Notes under the pieces: generated by a model
Seen by the model: only the letters and a program-made list of their open reading frames with translations
Told to the model about the DNA's origin: nothing
The model's database searches: none
In this document: piece after piece, positions 9,091 to 23,578 of the stretch
Numbering within the stretch: the first letter of the stretch is position 1
Layout of the letters: every line of letters begins with the position of its first letter
Assembly (NCBI RefSeq): GCF_024679245.1
Contig: NC_090173.1
Span: 49,702,876 to 49,766,875, forward strand
Source of the DNA: Pseudorasbora parva
Taxonomy: Eukaryota; Chordata; Actinopteri; Cypriniformes; Gobionidae
Length of the DNA: 64,000 nt
Direction: 5' to 3'
Translations under genes and position numbers: made by a program

Positions 9091-11490
9091 GAGTTTGGTA
9101 ACAATTGGTTCTTTATTTCCATGGTTTGGCAAAAATTAAAGGCCTGCTGAAGCTGTTTGTCTAACTATATTTACCATGTTATAACGTGTACTCTCTAGCT
9201 TCTGCCAGACTGCCTTCTGTGTTCAGCTTATGGAAAAGTGTAACTGACAAGGTGTAAGCATTACACTGCAAGCGGTGGTATTTATGCACTTAAGTTGGCT
9301 ATGGAGACGCTAGATGTCCATGCAAGGTTTAAATCGGGTTTTTATTTTTTTGCTCACTACAGAGGCCTTTTCTTAACCCCCGCAGAGCTGTGTACTCATG
9401 GATGCATTTATATTCTGGCCTCCCATTATAATGCTGGGATTAGCCATGAACTGTCTCATAATGTGTCTTTCTCTTATCTGAAAGATTAATAATCCTATGA
9501 TGAGCATCAATGACTCATTCATGGGGTAGTTCAAGTGAACCATCCTTAAGTCAACTCAAAAGTTTTATTACCTGGTGCTTCATTTAGACCCTGCTCTCAG
9601 TGGTCAAAACAGAGTACCACCCCAATGTCCCTATTCCTGAGGCAGAAATGCAGCTTTAGGCTGGCTCTTGGGTGATTAACTGAAGTAGGGCTTCAGCTTT
9701 GCAAACTAAGGATTACAGTGATAACCCCAAAATGGCTGCCCTCAACCACTAACTTTATGAGGGGGCAATGGAAAAGTGTTCAAAATTAGATTTTTTTTGT
9801 TCTATTTTTGTACATTAATATTCTGTAACTCAATAAAAATTGATTGCAAAAATAGAAAAGAATCCTGACTAAATCCAGCAGTGCAGAATCATCAATTATT
9901 GATGACACTTTGAAGGGATGTTAAAGGGAGCAAAGATATATTTCACCTGATTCAATTCCTCGCATCCTGAAGGGGTAGAGCTAAGGCGCAAGGAATCTAG
10001 GTAATGAAATGAGGATGCACAAATACGAATTGGGAAGTGTAAACTCCATCTTTTTGGCCCAACGTAGGAATCCAACAGCTGGTCGAAGGACTTCTGCGTG
10101 TATGTCTTTTTCAAGCGTTTCTATAAAGAACTCTGCAATTTATTAAAATGTGAAGATCCAATTTTAAATCTGACTCCATGTTGAATTTAATCTGACTCTA
10201 ATTGTGTGTAGTTTCATTGAGTTTGTAACGTTGATAAATTTACGGCTGATCGTATGATTAGTTGTGATTTAATTTAGATCTTTAATTTCTCTGAGTATCT
10301 CTCTCACTTTCTTCGTTCATCAACGACCCGATATCGCTCAGAGACATAATGTTCGTGATTTACATTTGCTCACGGTCCCAGACTGGCCATTTCTGATATT
10401 AGTCAGAGGATGGCAGAGTGAATATTTTACCTTTAAGAGGTTGCGCCTGCTCACTCATCTTAAAGCGTAATGGGAATAATAATCACAGGAACTGCAACTT
10501 GCTAATACAGTGATAGTCAGAAATCAGATTATCCCTAATGCTGTGCTCCATGCTCCAGTCATTGAGTCCTGCGGTTTGATCTATCCTTATTTTAGCCAGG
10601 CAAAAACATCAAAATAAAGAAATTAAAAGACAATTATACACAACTGATCATCATAAAATATAACTCAATTATAAAATAGTTAAACATAGTTTCAAAGAGT
10701 CATCATTTACCTGGCAATAGAGACACACCGTAACAGTGTGGGAAGTTCTGGATACAGATGCTTCCCTGAGTGGTTTGCCCCTTCTCCTTAAATACTAGAA
10801 CAATAAACATTTAGCACCCAAATATTTATGCAGCTTTTGGTTCTTTTCACGTGCCCAAATGGTCCCACCTATCCTTGGGGCCTGACAGCAAATGTTTATC
10901 AAAAGATCTTTATGAGCATCTCCCCACACCAGAAAAACAAACCCGGTTGTCCTTCTTTTACGACCTGTTTTACTAGTGCGGGAATGTAACCTATTCCACT
11001 GATGTGAGAATGAAACCTGTTTACCAATCACACCAAAAGTATTTATTTTGACCATACAAAGCAGTATCTGCGAGATTTGCATGTTTGTGTAGCCCTGAGA
11101 CAGTCGGCGAGAGGGTCCTATCTCGGCAGGGGTGAGGAAATGGGATTGGACCAGGTGGAGTCTTGTTTTCTCTTGTATTCAGTGAGTGAAGTCTTATAGC
11201 AGCTTTGATCCCTTGAGTTTGTTCTCAGGTGAAATCCATTCTTACAGTTGCACCCAATGTGAATGTGTAAAAAAACAACAACAAACAAACAAAATCGGGA
11301 AAGAGCTTTGAGATCGACTGTACAAATAGATTTGAAAAGAAATCGGAGGTATATTTTTACAGACTGCTGAAAGCTACAGAAAAGAGAAGCAAATGGTTCG
11401 CTGCAAGACACAACTGCACTCCAGACAGTGAAACGTGAATTTGCAGATATCAGTTTGTGCCAGTGTTGAATTTGGGGTAAACTTATACCA
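9091..11490. other. unit 1 spacer, no gene recognised
   Basis: AT-rich sequence between the WAP gene and the Tc1-like fragment, conserved in the other units. A back-up ATTAAA lies near 9135. The minus-strand 95-codon frame at 10795-11082 is identical in other units but has no recognisable domain; recent duplication explains the identity. Probably composed of old repeat fragments. Confidence 0.6.
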
Positions 11491-11927
11491 TATACACCGA
11501 TCAGGCATAACATTATGAAAAGTGAATTGAATAACACTGATTATCTCTACATCACGGCACCTGTTAATGGGTGGCAAATATTAGGCAGCAAGTGAACATT
11601 TTGTTCTCAAAGTTGATATGTTAGAAGCAGGAAAGATGGACAAGTGTAAGGATTTGAGAGAGTTTGACAAGGGCCAAATATGATGCTAGATGACTGGGTC
11701 AAAGCATATTGTGGGGTGTTCCCCATCTGCAGTGGTCAGCATCTATTTAAAGTGTTCCAAAACAGTCCAAGAACAGTGGTGAACCAACGACAGGTCATGG
11801 TTGGCCAAGGCTCATTGATGCATGTGGGGAGCAAAGGCTGGCATGTGGGGGCAATATCTCAAATTGCTCAAGAAGTTAATGCTGGTTCTGATAGAAAGGT
11901 GTCAGAATACACAGTATGGGGCTGCAT
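11491..11927 (+). mobile_element. Tc1-like transposase fragment, 5' part only, decayed (unit 1)
   Basis: Begins TATACACCGATCAGGCATAA and carries a broken frame with recognisable pieces of a common fish Tc1-like transposase N-terminus ([14 protein letters not shown], TVVNQRQ, EEVNAGSDRKVSEYTV-like). It stops abruptly at the MGLH region, where L2 sequence begins. All four copies share the junction, so it predates the duplications. Confidence 0.7.
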
Positions 11928-14480
11928 AATTTTAACATTCACATAGACAATGCTGAATCCAGTACAACAAAAGAGCTCATGACTGTTCTTAACACTTTTG
12001 ATTTGACACACCCTGTAAATTGACCCACACACAATCGTGGACACACTCTAGATTTACTTATAAGTAATGGTCTAAACATTTCATCGATTGTTATTAAGGA
12101 TGTGGCACTGTCTGATCATTTCTGTATTTTCTTTGATATATCAATCTCTCCTCCCATTGAAGCTAGATCTGTCTCTGTAAAAAAAGAGATGCTTAAATGA
12201 GAACACTAATGTGCTGTTCATGAAGGCTTTAACACCAAGCATATCTGCAGACTCTGTTGATTTTCTCCTTGACTCCTCTAACTCAAAAGTTAAGAGTGTA
12301 ATTGATGATATTGCTCCTCTGAAAGTCAGGAAAAAGAGTGGCAAACAAAAGGCACCATGGAGAAACTCAACAGCAGTTCAAATAACGAAAAGACAATGCA
12401 GAAAATCTGAACGCAAGTGGCGGAAGACAAAACTTGTAGTCCATTATAACGTCTATAAAGACAGCCTTCATGCTTTCAATGTGGAACTAGGCCAAGCTAG
12501 ACAGACCTTCTTCTCAAATATTATAAACAGAAACATTAACAACACGTGCACTCTTTTTGCTACTGTAGACAGACTAACAAACCCCCTGAATCACATTCCC
12601 AGAGAAATGCTCTCAGACAGCAAATGCAGCGAGTTTGCTTCCTTCTTTTTAGAGGAAATAAAAAATAGCAGAAAGGCAATCAGCACATCCTTGAGTTTCT
12701 TTGGGGTCAGTCAGATCAAACCAAAACCTCAGAAAGTTACTATGTCTGATTTCGAAACAATTGATGGTAACATTTTAGAAGACACAATACAGCACCTTAA
12801 CACATCAACCTGCGCCCCTGAAACACTCCCCACTTCTTATTTCAAAGGTGTGTTTAACTGTTTAGAAGCAGATCTCTAAGAAGTGGTACACTCCTCACTT
12901 CTCTATGGGACACTTTTCCAACCGCCCTTAAAACTGCAATAGTTAAGCCTCTTCTGAAAAAGAGAAATCTGGATAACTCCATATTGAGCAACTACAGACC
13001 AATCTCAAATCTCCCCTTCATAGGCAAACTCATTGAAAAAGTTGTTTTCAACCAGCTGAACAAATTCTTAAACTCAAACGGACACTTTGACAATTTTCAA
13101 TCTGGTTTCCGACCGCATCACAGCACAGAGACAGCGCTCATAAAGATTATAAATGATTTTCGCTTAAATACAGGTAAAACATCAATACTGGTACAACTGG
13201 ACCTCAGTGCTGCATTCGACACTGTTGACCACAACATACTTCTTGACAGGCTGGAAAACTGGGTCGGGCTTTCTGGGAAGGTCCTCAAATGGTTCCGGTC
13301 ATACTTAGAAGGGAGAGGTTATTATGTGAGTATAGGTGACCATAAGTCTGAGTGGATATCCATGGCATGTGGAGTCCCACAAGGGTCAATTCTTGCACCA
13401 CTCCTATTTAACCTGTATATGCTGCCACTGAGCCAAATAATGAAAAAGAACAAAATGGCTTACCACAGCTATGCTGACGATACCCAGATCTACTTAGCAC
13501 TATCACCTAATGACTACAGCCCCATTGACTCCCTGTGCAAATGCATTGATGAAGTTAACAACTGGATGTGCCAAAAGTATCTTCAGTTAAACAAAGACAA
13601 AACTGAAATCACTACATTTGGAAACAAAGATTAAATTCTCAAGGTGAACGAAAAAGATAACAAAAAGTCAAGTCAGGAATCTTGGAGTGATTTTGGAGTC
13701 AGACCTGAGTTTCAGTAGTCATGTCAAAGCAATAACTAAATCAGCATACTATCATCTGAAAAATATTGCAAGAATTAGATGTTTTGTCTCCAGGCAAGAC
13801 TTAGAGAAACTGGTTCATGCTTTCATCACCAGTAGGGTGGACTATTGTAATGGCCTTCTCACCCAAAAAGACCATTAGACAGCTGCAGCTCATACAGAAC
13901 GCTGCTGCCAGGATTCTGAGCAGAACCAGAAAATATGACCATATCACACCAGTCCTCAGGTCTTTACACTGGCTTCCAGTTACATCTAGGATCGCTTTTA
14001 AAGTACTATTACTTGTTTATAAATCACTCAATGACCTAGGACCTCAGTACATTGCAGATATGCTGATTAAATACAAACCAAACAGATCACTCAGATCAGC
14101 AGGAGAATCAAGTCAGTTAGAAATACCAAGAGTTCACTCAAAGCAAGGAGAGTCTGCTTTTAGCTATTATGCCAGCCGTAGTTGGAACCAGCTTCCTGAA
14201 CAGATCAGATGTGCTCCAACAGTAGCCACATTCAAATCCAGACTCAAAACAGATCTGTTTAGCTCTGCATTTACTGAATGAGCTCCGTGCCACTGTACGT
14301 CCGACTGATTGCACCTTATCTATTCATCATTTTTTAAATTCTTTTAAAAACTGTTTTAGTTTACCTTTGTCCTTTTCTTTGGTTATCATCATTTAATTAT
14401 TTTTAATTCTCTTTACAACTGTTTCTATTTTTATTTTGATGCATTGCATTCTTTTTCTTATGCATTTGTAACAAAAATGT
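11928..14480 (+). mobile_element. L2/CR1-type LINE, 5'-truncated and decayed (unit 1)
   Basis: Starts within the endonuclease C-terminus (FNIHIDNAE, then LSDHFCIFFDI). Frame pieces at 12211-12879, 12984-13634 and 13687-14281 encode the connector, reverse transcriptase (NYRPISNLPFIGKLIEKVV; LDLSAAFDTVDHNILL; YADD at 13470-13481; LQLNKDKTE) and a C-terminal region (LHWLPVTSRIAFKVLLLVYKSLNDL). Several frameshifts break ORF2, including an 8-base loss near 13860 that is absent from unit 3. The downstream T-rich tail ends near 14480. It is not functional. Confidence 0.85.
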
Positions 14481-15334
<854 letters not shown>

Positions 15335-16228
15335 CACTGTAAAAAATGTGTGGTGGTTTTTGTTGGTTTAACTTAAAAAAGTAAGTAACCTGGTTGCCTT
15401 AAAATTTTGAGTTTATTGAAATTAAAAATTTGAGTTGATACAATGAAGGAAATTAGTTTAATAAATAGAAACTCAAAATATTTTTGTATCTGAACCACAT
15501 AAAAAATGTGATAAATCATGAAAATAGCACAATTTGGCATGTTTCACTGCGTCATCAGAAATAACACACATAAATTACCCAATATGGTTACAAAATCTTT
15601 TTAAAATCTTTTAATAAAGGTTGTCGAATCTCAAAAAATTTTCATTGTATTGACTTAACACAAACAAAAAAATGATGTTCAATGTCGCAAACAGTAAACA
15701 GCACAAGTGATAATTTTTCACCACTTTGAGATTATTTCGTTTTATTGGGTGCCCATTTTTCTGAGAGCTCTGACTTGACCACGTGACCGCACTGTACTAC
15801 CTGACCACTGCAGATTAATTTAGGCGTTGATAGTAACGCATCACTGTAAAAAAATATTTCGAAAAAAAGTTACCTGGTTGCCTTAAAATTTTGAGTTCAC
15901 TGAAATTAAAATTTTGAGTTAATACAATGAAAATTTTTTGAGATTCGACAACCTTTATTAAAATATTATTAAAAGATTTTGTAAGCATATTGGGTAATTG
16001 TGTGTGTTTTATTTCTGATGATGCAGTGAAACATGCCAAATAGTGCTATTTTCATGATTTATCAATTTTTTTATGTGGTTCAGATACAATAATATTTTGA
16101 GTTTCTATTTATTAAACAAATTTCCTTCATTGTATTAACTCAAAGTTTTAATTTCAATAAACTCACAATTTTAAGGCAACCAGGTTACTTACTTTTTTAA
16201 GTTAAACCAACCAAAATTTTTTACAGTG
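15335..16228. mobile_element. foldback MITE with arms of about 320 bp (between copies 1 and 2)
   Basis: Ends CACTGTAAAAAA and TTTTTTACAGTG flanked by TA on each side. The outer arms, about 15335-15665 and 15905-16228, are inverted near-copies (shared blocks TTAAAAAAGTAAGTAACCTG and TGAACCACATAAAAAA). A second internal tip, CACTGTAAAAAAATATTTCG at about 15844, suggests that one copy of the family inserted in another. No coding capacity; mobilisation by a Tc1/mariner-type transposase is inferred from the TA duplication. Confidence 0.8.
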
Positions 16229-16313
16229 TAGAAACGCTCAAGTGTCTCCTCCTTATTATAGTTTATTATAAACCAAATAAGTCTTGAACACAAGTGCTAA
16301 ATCCGCTCCTCCA

Positions 16314-16551
16314 GGGCTTATCAAACACACCTGAACAAGCTAATCAAGGTCTTCAAGATTAGGCTAAAACTACAGGCAGCTGCGTTTCATCAGGGTTGGA
16401 GTTACTCAGACATTGGATCTTTAAAAAGGCAGTTTCAAAGAACCTGCAAACAGTGGTTTATGCTGCAGGGTAAAGCAGCTCGTGTTTAGTGTTGTTTTGA
16501 GAGCCTTGTGGGTTCCAGCAGAGTTCATTGTGACCAGCGCAAGTTGAGAGG
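16314..16551 (+). promoter_or_regulatory. WAP copy 2 promoter and 5' leader
   Basis: TATA-like TTTAAAAA at 16420-16427, again 132 bases before the ATG. Confidence 0.55.
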
Positions 16552-17880
16552 ATGACAGCCCGTGTGTTGTGCTCGTTGAGTGCTGTTTTATTGTGTCTAT
16601 CTGTCTATTTGAGCACAATAGACGCTGGTGTTGTAGGTGAGAATTTATCTTATTTACACAGCCTGAGGAAATGCATAAATAAGTGCCTTACAAAATAAGA
16701 ATATTAACCGTGCAAACCGTGCATTAACCTCAAAGGAAACATGGATACAGGTTTCATTTAGTAATTCATAGTAAATATCAAATTGCAAGGAAACTGCAAG
16801 AAACACATTGAACTGAAACCATGAAATGGAAAGCCTGAATATTCCAGTAAAAACTATTCATTGATGCTAGTGAATGACTTTCAGCATAGTTGTTTTCTGT
16901 CATGTGTCTTTTAAACAGCAAAGCCAGGAGAGTGTCCCAGCACAAAATCTGGAGCTGGAACGTGTGCTGAGTTGTGTGTTTCTGACCATGACTGTCCTAA
17001 CAATGAGAAATGCTGCAGCAATGGATGTGGACGTCAGTGTATGGCTCCATATACAGGTATTTGTATTAGAATTGGTTGTGGTGATTAGTGAGTCTTTTTT
17101 TGTTGTCAATAACACGAGCAGGTCATAGCACTGTCAAGCACTCAATAGCTTTACAAAACTAGGAGATGAGGAAGATTAATACTAAAACACTAATCACTCT
17201 GTAAGTTACACGTACTATTCATGATTTGATCATTTTGTGCTGTACGAGACTGAATGCTGCTGAAAGAACAGACTAAACCGGCTGTTTGTGTCCCTTCAGT
17301 GAAGCCTGCAGCCCATTTGCCAGCAGCTGAACCATCATTGCCTGCAGCTGAACCAACTTTGCCAGCAGCTGAACCAACTTTGCCAGCAGCCGAACCATCA
17401 TTGCCTGCAGCTGAACCAACTTTGCCTGAAGCCGAACCATTGTTGCCCTCATCCCAGCCCCCTGTGCCTGAATCCGAGCCCTCATCCCAGCCCCCTGTGC
17501 CTGAGTCTGAGCCCTCATCCGAGCCCTCATCCCAGCCCCCTGTGCCTGAATCCGAGCCCTCAGCTCAGCCCCCTGTGCCTGAGTCCGAGCCCTCAGCCCA
17601 GCCCCCTGTGCCCACAGCCCAGCCCCCTGTGGCCAAATCTGTGCCTGCAGCCCAGCCTCCTGTGCCCACAGCCCGGCCCCTTATGCCCAAATCTGTGCCC
17701 GCAGCCCAGCCCCTTGTGCCCAAAACCGTGCCCGCAGCCCGACTGCCGCCGCGTAAAGCTAAACTGCTGTTACTTGCAGCCCAACCAAAGTCTCCAGGGA
17801 AGCCTGCAGCTAAATTGCTGACACCTGTAGCCAACCTGCCAAAGCCTGCACCAAATAAAACCAAGAGCCTTATCCCTTAA
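16552..17880 (+). CDS. secreted WAP-domain protein with proline-rich repeat tail, copy 2
   Basis: Exons 16552-16636, 16919-17056 and 17300-17880 (TAA), predicted 267 aa. The WAP exon reads identical to copy 1. The tail has six heptads, four 11-mers plus one short SSEP insert, and the basic end with PAPNKTKSLIP. Signal-peptide residue 4 is Arg. The intron after exon 2 lacks a TG present in copies 1, 3 and 4 but shared with copy 5, one of several mosaic markers. The Leu-rich signal peptide and the absence of a transmembrane or GPI signal point to secretion. Open frame and consensus splice sites; no transcript evidence is available. Confidence 0.85.
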
Positions 17881-17885
17881 TGCCA

Positions 17886-17891
17886 AATAAA
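17886..17891 (+). terminator. polyadenylation signal, WAP copy 2
   Basis: AATAAA six bases after the stop codon, followed by a GT-rich stretch. Confidence 0.7.
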
Positions 17892-19820
17892 TGTTATGTT
17901 TGGTGAAATGTGTGCTTTCTTTTTTATTATCCATTTTTAGGAGTTTGGTAACAATTGGTTCTTTATTTCCATGGTTTGGCAAAAATTAAAGGCCTGCTAA
18001 AGCTGTTTGTCTAACTATATTTACCATGTTATAACGTGTACTCTCTAGCTTCTGCCAGACTGCCTTCTGTGTTCAGCTTATGGAAAAGTGTAACTGACAA
18101 GGTGTAAGCATTACACTGCAAGCGGTGCTATTTATGCACTTAAGTTGACTAAGGAGAAGCTAGATCTCCTTGCAAGGTTTAAATCGGGTGTTTTTTTGTT
18201 TTTTTGTTTTTTTTGTGCACTACAGAGGCCTTTTCTTAACCCCCGCAGAGCTGTGTACTCATGGATGCATTTATATTCTGGCCTCCCATTATAATGCTGG
18301 GATTAGCCATGAACTGTCTCATAATGTGTCTTTCTCTTATCTGAAAGATTAATAATCCTATGATGAGCATCAATGACTCATTCATGGGGTAGTTCAAGTG
18401 ACCCATCCTTAAGTCAAATCAAAAGTTTTATTATCTGGAGCTTCATTTAGACCCTGCTCTCAGTGGTCAAAACAGAGTACAAAAGTGTTCAAAATTAGAT
18501 TTTTTTTTTTATACTAGTTTTGTACATTAATATTCTGTAACTCAATAAAAATTGATTGCAAAAATAGAAAAGAATCCTGACTAAATCCAGCAGTGCAGAA
18601 TAATCAATTATTGATGACACTTTGAAGGGATGTTAAAGGGAGCAAAGATAGATAATTTCACCTGATTCAATTCCTCGCATCCTGAAGGGGTAGAGCTAAG
18701 GCGCAAGGAATCTAGGTAAGGAAACGAGGATGCACAAATACGAATTGGGAAGTGTAAACTCCATCTTTTTGGCCTAACGTAGGAATCCAACAGCTGGTCG
18801 AAGGACTTCTTGCGTGTATGTCTTTTTCAGGTGTTTCTTTAAAGAACTGCAATTTATTAAAATGTGAAGATCCAGTTTTAAATCTGACTCCATGTTGAAT
18901 TTAATCTGACTCTAATTGTGTGTAGTTTCATTGAGTTTGTTACGTTGATAAATGTACGGCTGATCTATAAATTATAATTAATTATAATCTGAATTATAAA
19001 ATAGTTAAACATAGTTTCAAAGAGTCATCATTTACCTTGCAATAGAGACTTACCGCAACAGTGTGGGAAGTTCTGGATACAGATGCTTCCCTGAGTGGTT
19101 TGCCCCTTCTCCTTAAATACTAGAACAATAAACATTTAGCACCCAAATATTTATGCAGCTTTTGGTTCTTTTCTCGTGCCCAAATGGTCCCACCTATCCT
19201 TGGGGCCTGACAGCAAATGTTTATCAAAAGATCTTTATGAGCATCTCCCCACACCAGAAAAACAAACCCGGTTGTCCTTCTTTTACGACCTGTTTTACTA
19301 GTGCGGGAATGTAACCTATTCCACTGATGTGAGAATGAAACCTGTTTACCAATCACACCAAAAGTATTTATTTTGACCATACAAAGCAGTATCTGCGAGA
19401 TTTGCATGTTTGTGTAGCCCTGAGACAGTCGGCGAGAGGGTCCTATCTCGGCAGGGGTGAGGAAATGGGATTGGACCAGGTGGAGTCTTGTTTTCTCTTG
19501 TATTCAGTGAGTGAAGTCTTATTGCAGCTTTGATCCCTTGAGTTTGTTCTCAGGTGAAATCCATTCTTACAGTTGCACCCAATGTGAATGTGTAAAAAAA
19601 CAACAACAAACAAACAAAAAAAATCGGGAAAGAGCTTTGAGATCGACTGTACAAATAGATCTGAAAAGAAATCGGAGGTATATTATTACAGACTGCCGAA
19701 AGCTACAGAAAAGAGAAGCAAATGGTTCGCTGCAAGACACAACTGCACTCCAGACAGTGAAACGTGAATTTGCAGATATCAGTTTGTGCCAGTGTTGAAT
19801 TTTGGGGTAAACTTAAACCA
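17892..19820. other. unit 2 spacer, no gene recognised
   Basis: Same spacer as in unit 1 but with a loss of about 0.5 kb near 18963 shared with unit 3. Contains a poly-T/G tract near 18190 and no supported coding sequence. Confidence 0.6.
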
Positions 19821-20252
19821 TATACACCGATCAGGCATAACATTATGAAAAGTGAATTGAATAACACTGATTATCTCTACATCACGGCACCTGTTAATGG
19901 GTGGCAAATATTAGGCAGCAAGTGAACATTTTGTTCTCAAAGTTGATATGTTAGAAGCAGGAAAGATGGACAAGTGTAAGGATTTGAGCAAGTTTGACAA
20001 GGGCCAAATGTGATGCTAGATGACTGGGTCAAAGCATATTGTGGGGTGTTCCCCGTCTGCAGTGGTCAGCATCTATCGTAAGTGTTCCAAAACAGTCCAA
20101 GAACAGTGGTGAACCAGCGACAGGTCATGGTTGGCCAAGGCTCATTGATGCATGTGGGTAGCAAAGGCTGGCATGTGGGGGCAATATCTCAAATTGCTCA
20201 AGAAGTTAATGCTGGTTCTGAGGTGTCAGAATACACAGCATGGGGCTGCATA
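19821..20252 (+). mobile_element. Tc1-like transposase fragment (unit 2)
   Basis: Same truncated fragment and same junction to L2 as in unit 1. Confidence 0.7.
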
Positions 20253-22799
20253 ATTTTAACATTCACATAGACAATGCTGAATCCAGTACAACAAAAGAGC
20301 TCATGACTGTTCTTAACACTTTTGATTTGACACAGCCTGTAAATGGACCCACACACAATCGTGGACACACTCTAGATTTACTTATCAGTAATGGTCTAAA
20401 CATTTCATCGATTGTTATTAAGGATGTGGCACTGTCTGATCATTTCTGTATTTTCTTTGATATATCAATCTCTCCTCCCATTGAAGCTAGATCTGTCTCT
20501 GTAAAAAAAAGAGATGCTTAAATGAGAACACTAATGTGCTGTTCATGAAGGCTTTAACACCAAGCATATCTGCAGACTCTGTTGATTTTCTCCTTGACTC
20601 TCTAACTCAAAAGTTAAGAGTGTAATTGATGATATTGCTCCTCTGAAAGTCAGGAAAAAGAGTGGCAAACAAAAGGCACCATGGAGAAACTCAACAGCAG
20701 TTCAAATAACGAAAAGACAATGCAGAAAATCTGAACGCAAGTGGCGGAAGACAAAACTTGTAATCCATTATAACGTCTATATAGACAGCCTTCATGCTTT
20801 CAATGTGGAACTAGTCAAAGCTAGACAGACCTTCATCTCAAATATTATAAACAGAAACATTAACAACACGCGCACTCTTTTTGCTACTGTAGACAGACTA
20901 ACAAACCCCCTGAGTCACATTCCCAGAGAAATGCTCTCAGACAGCAAATGCAGCGAGTTTGCTTCCTTCTTTTCAGAGGAAATAAAAAATAGCAGAAAGG
21001 CAATCAGCACATCCTTGAGTTTCTTTGGGGTCAGTCAGATCAAACCAAAACCTCAGAAAGTTACTATGTCAGATTTCGAAACAATTGACGGTAACATTTT
21101 AGAAGACACAGTACAGCACCTTAACACATCAACCTGCGCCACTGAAACACTCCCAACTTCTTTTTTCAAAGGTGTGTTTAACTGTTTAGAAGCAGATCTC
21201 TAAGAAGTGGTAAACTCCTCACTTCTCTATGGGACACTTTTCCAACCGCCCTTAAAACTGCAATAGTTAAGCCTCTTCTGAAAAAGAGAAATCTGGATAA
21301 CTCCATATTGAGCAACTACAGACCAATCTCAAATCTCCCCTTCATAGGCAAACTCATTGAAAAAGTTGTTTTCAATCAGCTGAACAAATTCTTAAACTCA
21401 AACGGACACTTTGACAATTTTCAATCTGGTTTCCGACCGCATCACAGCACAGAGACAGCGCTCATAAAGATTATAAATGATATTCGCTTAAATACTGATA
21501 CAGGTAAAACATCAATTCTGGTACAACTGGACCTCAGTGCTGCATTCGACACTGTTGACCACAACATACTTCTTGACAGGCTGGAAAACTGGGTCGGGCT
21601 TTCTGGGAAGGTCCTCAAATGGTTCCGGTCATACTTAGAAGGGAGAGGTTATTATGTGAGTATAGGTGACCATAAGTCTGAGTGGACATCCATGGCATGT
21701 GGCATCCCACAAGGGTCAATTCTGGCACCACTCCTATTTAACCTGTATATGCTGCCACTGAGCCAAATAATGAAAAAGAACAAAATTGCTTACCACAGCT
21801 ATGCTGACGATACCCAGATCTACTTAGCACTATCACCTAATGACTACAGCCCCATTGACTCCCTGTGCAAATGCATTGATGAAGTTAACAACTGGATGTG
21901 CCAAAAGTATCTTCAGTTAAACAAAGACAAAACTGAAATCACTACATTTGGAAACAAAGATTAAATTCTCAAGGTGAACGAAAAAGATAACAAAAAGTCA
22001 AGTCAGGAATTTTGGAGTCAGACCTGAGTTTCAGTAGTCATGTCAAAGCAATAACTAAATCAGCATACTATCATCTGAAAAATATTGCAAGAATTAGATG
22101 TTTTGTCTCCAGGCAAGACTTAGAGAAACTGGTTCATGCTTTCATCACCAGTAGGGTGGACTATTGTAATGGCCTTCTCACCCAAAAAGACCATTAGACA
22201 GCTGCAGCTCATACAGAACGCTGCTGCCAGGATTCTGAGCAGAACCAGAAAATATGACCATATCACACCAGTCCTCAGGTCTTTACACTGGCTTCCAGTT
22301 ACATCTAGGATCGCTTTTAAAGTACTATTACTTGTTTATAAATCACTCAATGACCTAGGACCTCAGTACATTGCAGATATGCTGATTAAATACAAACCAA
22401 ACAGATCACTCAGATCAGCAGGAGAATCAAGTCAGTTAGAAATACCAAGAGTTCACTCAAAGCAAGGAGAGTCTGCTTTTAACTATTATGCCAGCCGTAG
22501 TTGGAACCAGCTTCCTGAACAGATCAGATGTGCTCCAACAGTAGCCACATTCAAATCCAGACTCAAAACACATCTGTTTAGCTCTGCATTTACTGAATGA
22601 GCTCCGTGCCACTGTACGTCCGACTGATTGCACCTTATCTATTCATCATTTTTTAAATTCTTTTTAAAACTGTTTTAGTTTACCTTTGTCCTTTTCTTTG
22701 GTTATCATCATTTAATTATTTTTAATTCTCTTTACAACTGTTTCTATTTTTATTTTGATGCATTGCATTCTTTTTCTTATGCATTTGTAACAAAAATGT
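20253..22799 (+). mobile_element. L2/CR1-type LINE, truncated and decayed (unit 2)
   Basis: Frame pieces at 20240-20521, 20805-21203, 21308-21964 and 22012-22600. YADD is intact. Carries the 11-base loss near 22010 shared with unit 3 and the 8-base loss near 22180 shared with units 1 and 4. Confidence 0.85.
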
Positions 22800-23484
<685 letters not shown>

Positions 23485-23578
23485 TTTTTTTTGACTTTTA
23501 ACACCCTTTTAATTTACACCATTTTTCAAAACATTACAATCTTAATATACAAAACACCTAATGATGCACACAAAAAAG

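Noticed and set aside
10795..11082. 95-codon minus-strand frame conserved in units 1-4
   Set aside because: Identity is explained by recent duplication; no recognisable domain or gene structure.
15815..16039. 74-codon minus-strand frame repeated in several units
   Set aside because: Lies in the foldback MITE; AT-rich and without motif.
20240..20521. 93-94 codon frame MGLHNFNIHIDNAE as a host gene
   Set aside because: Chimera of a Tc1-like fragment and L2 endonuclease; part of dead elements.
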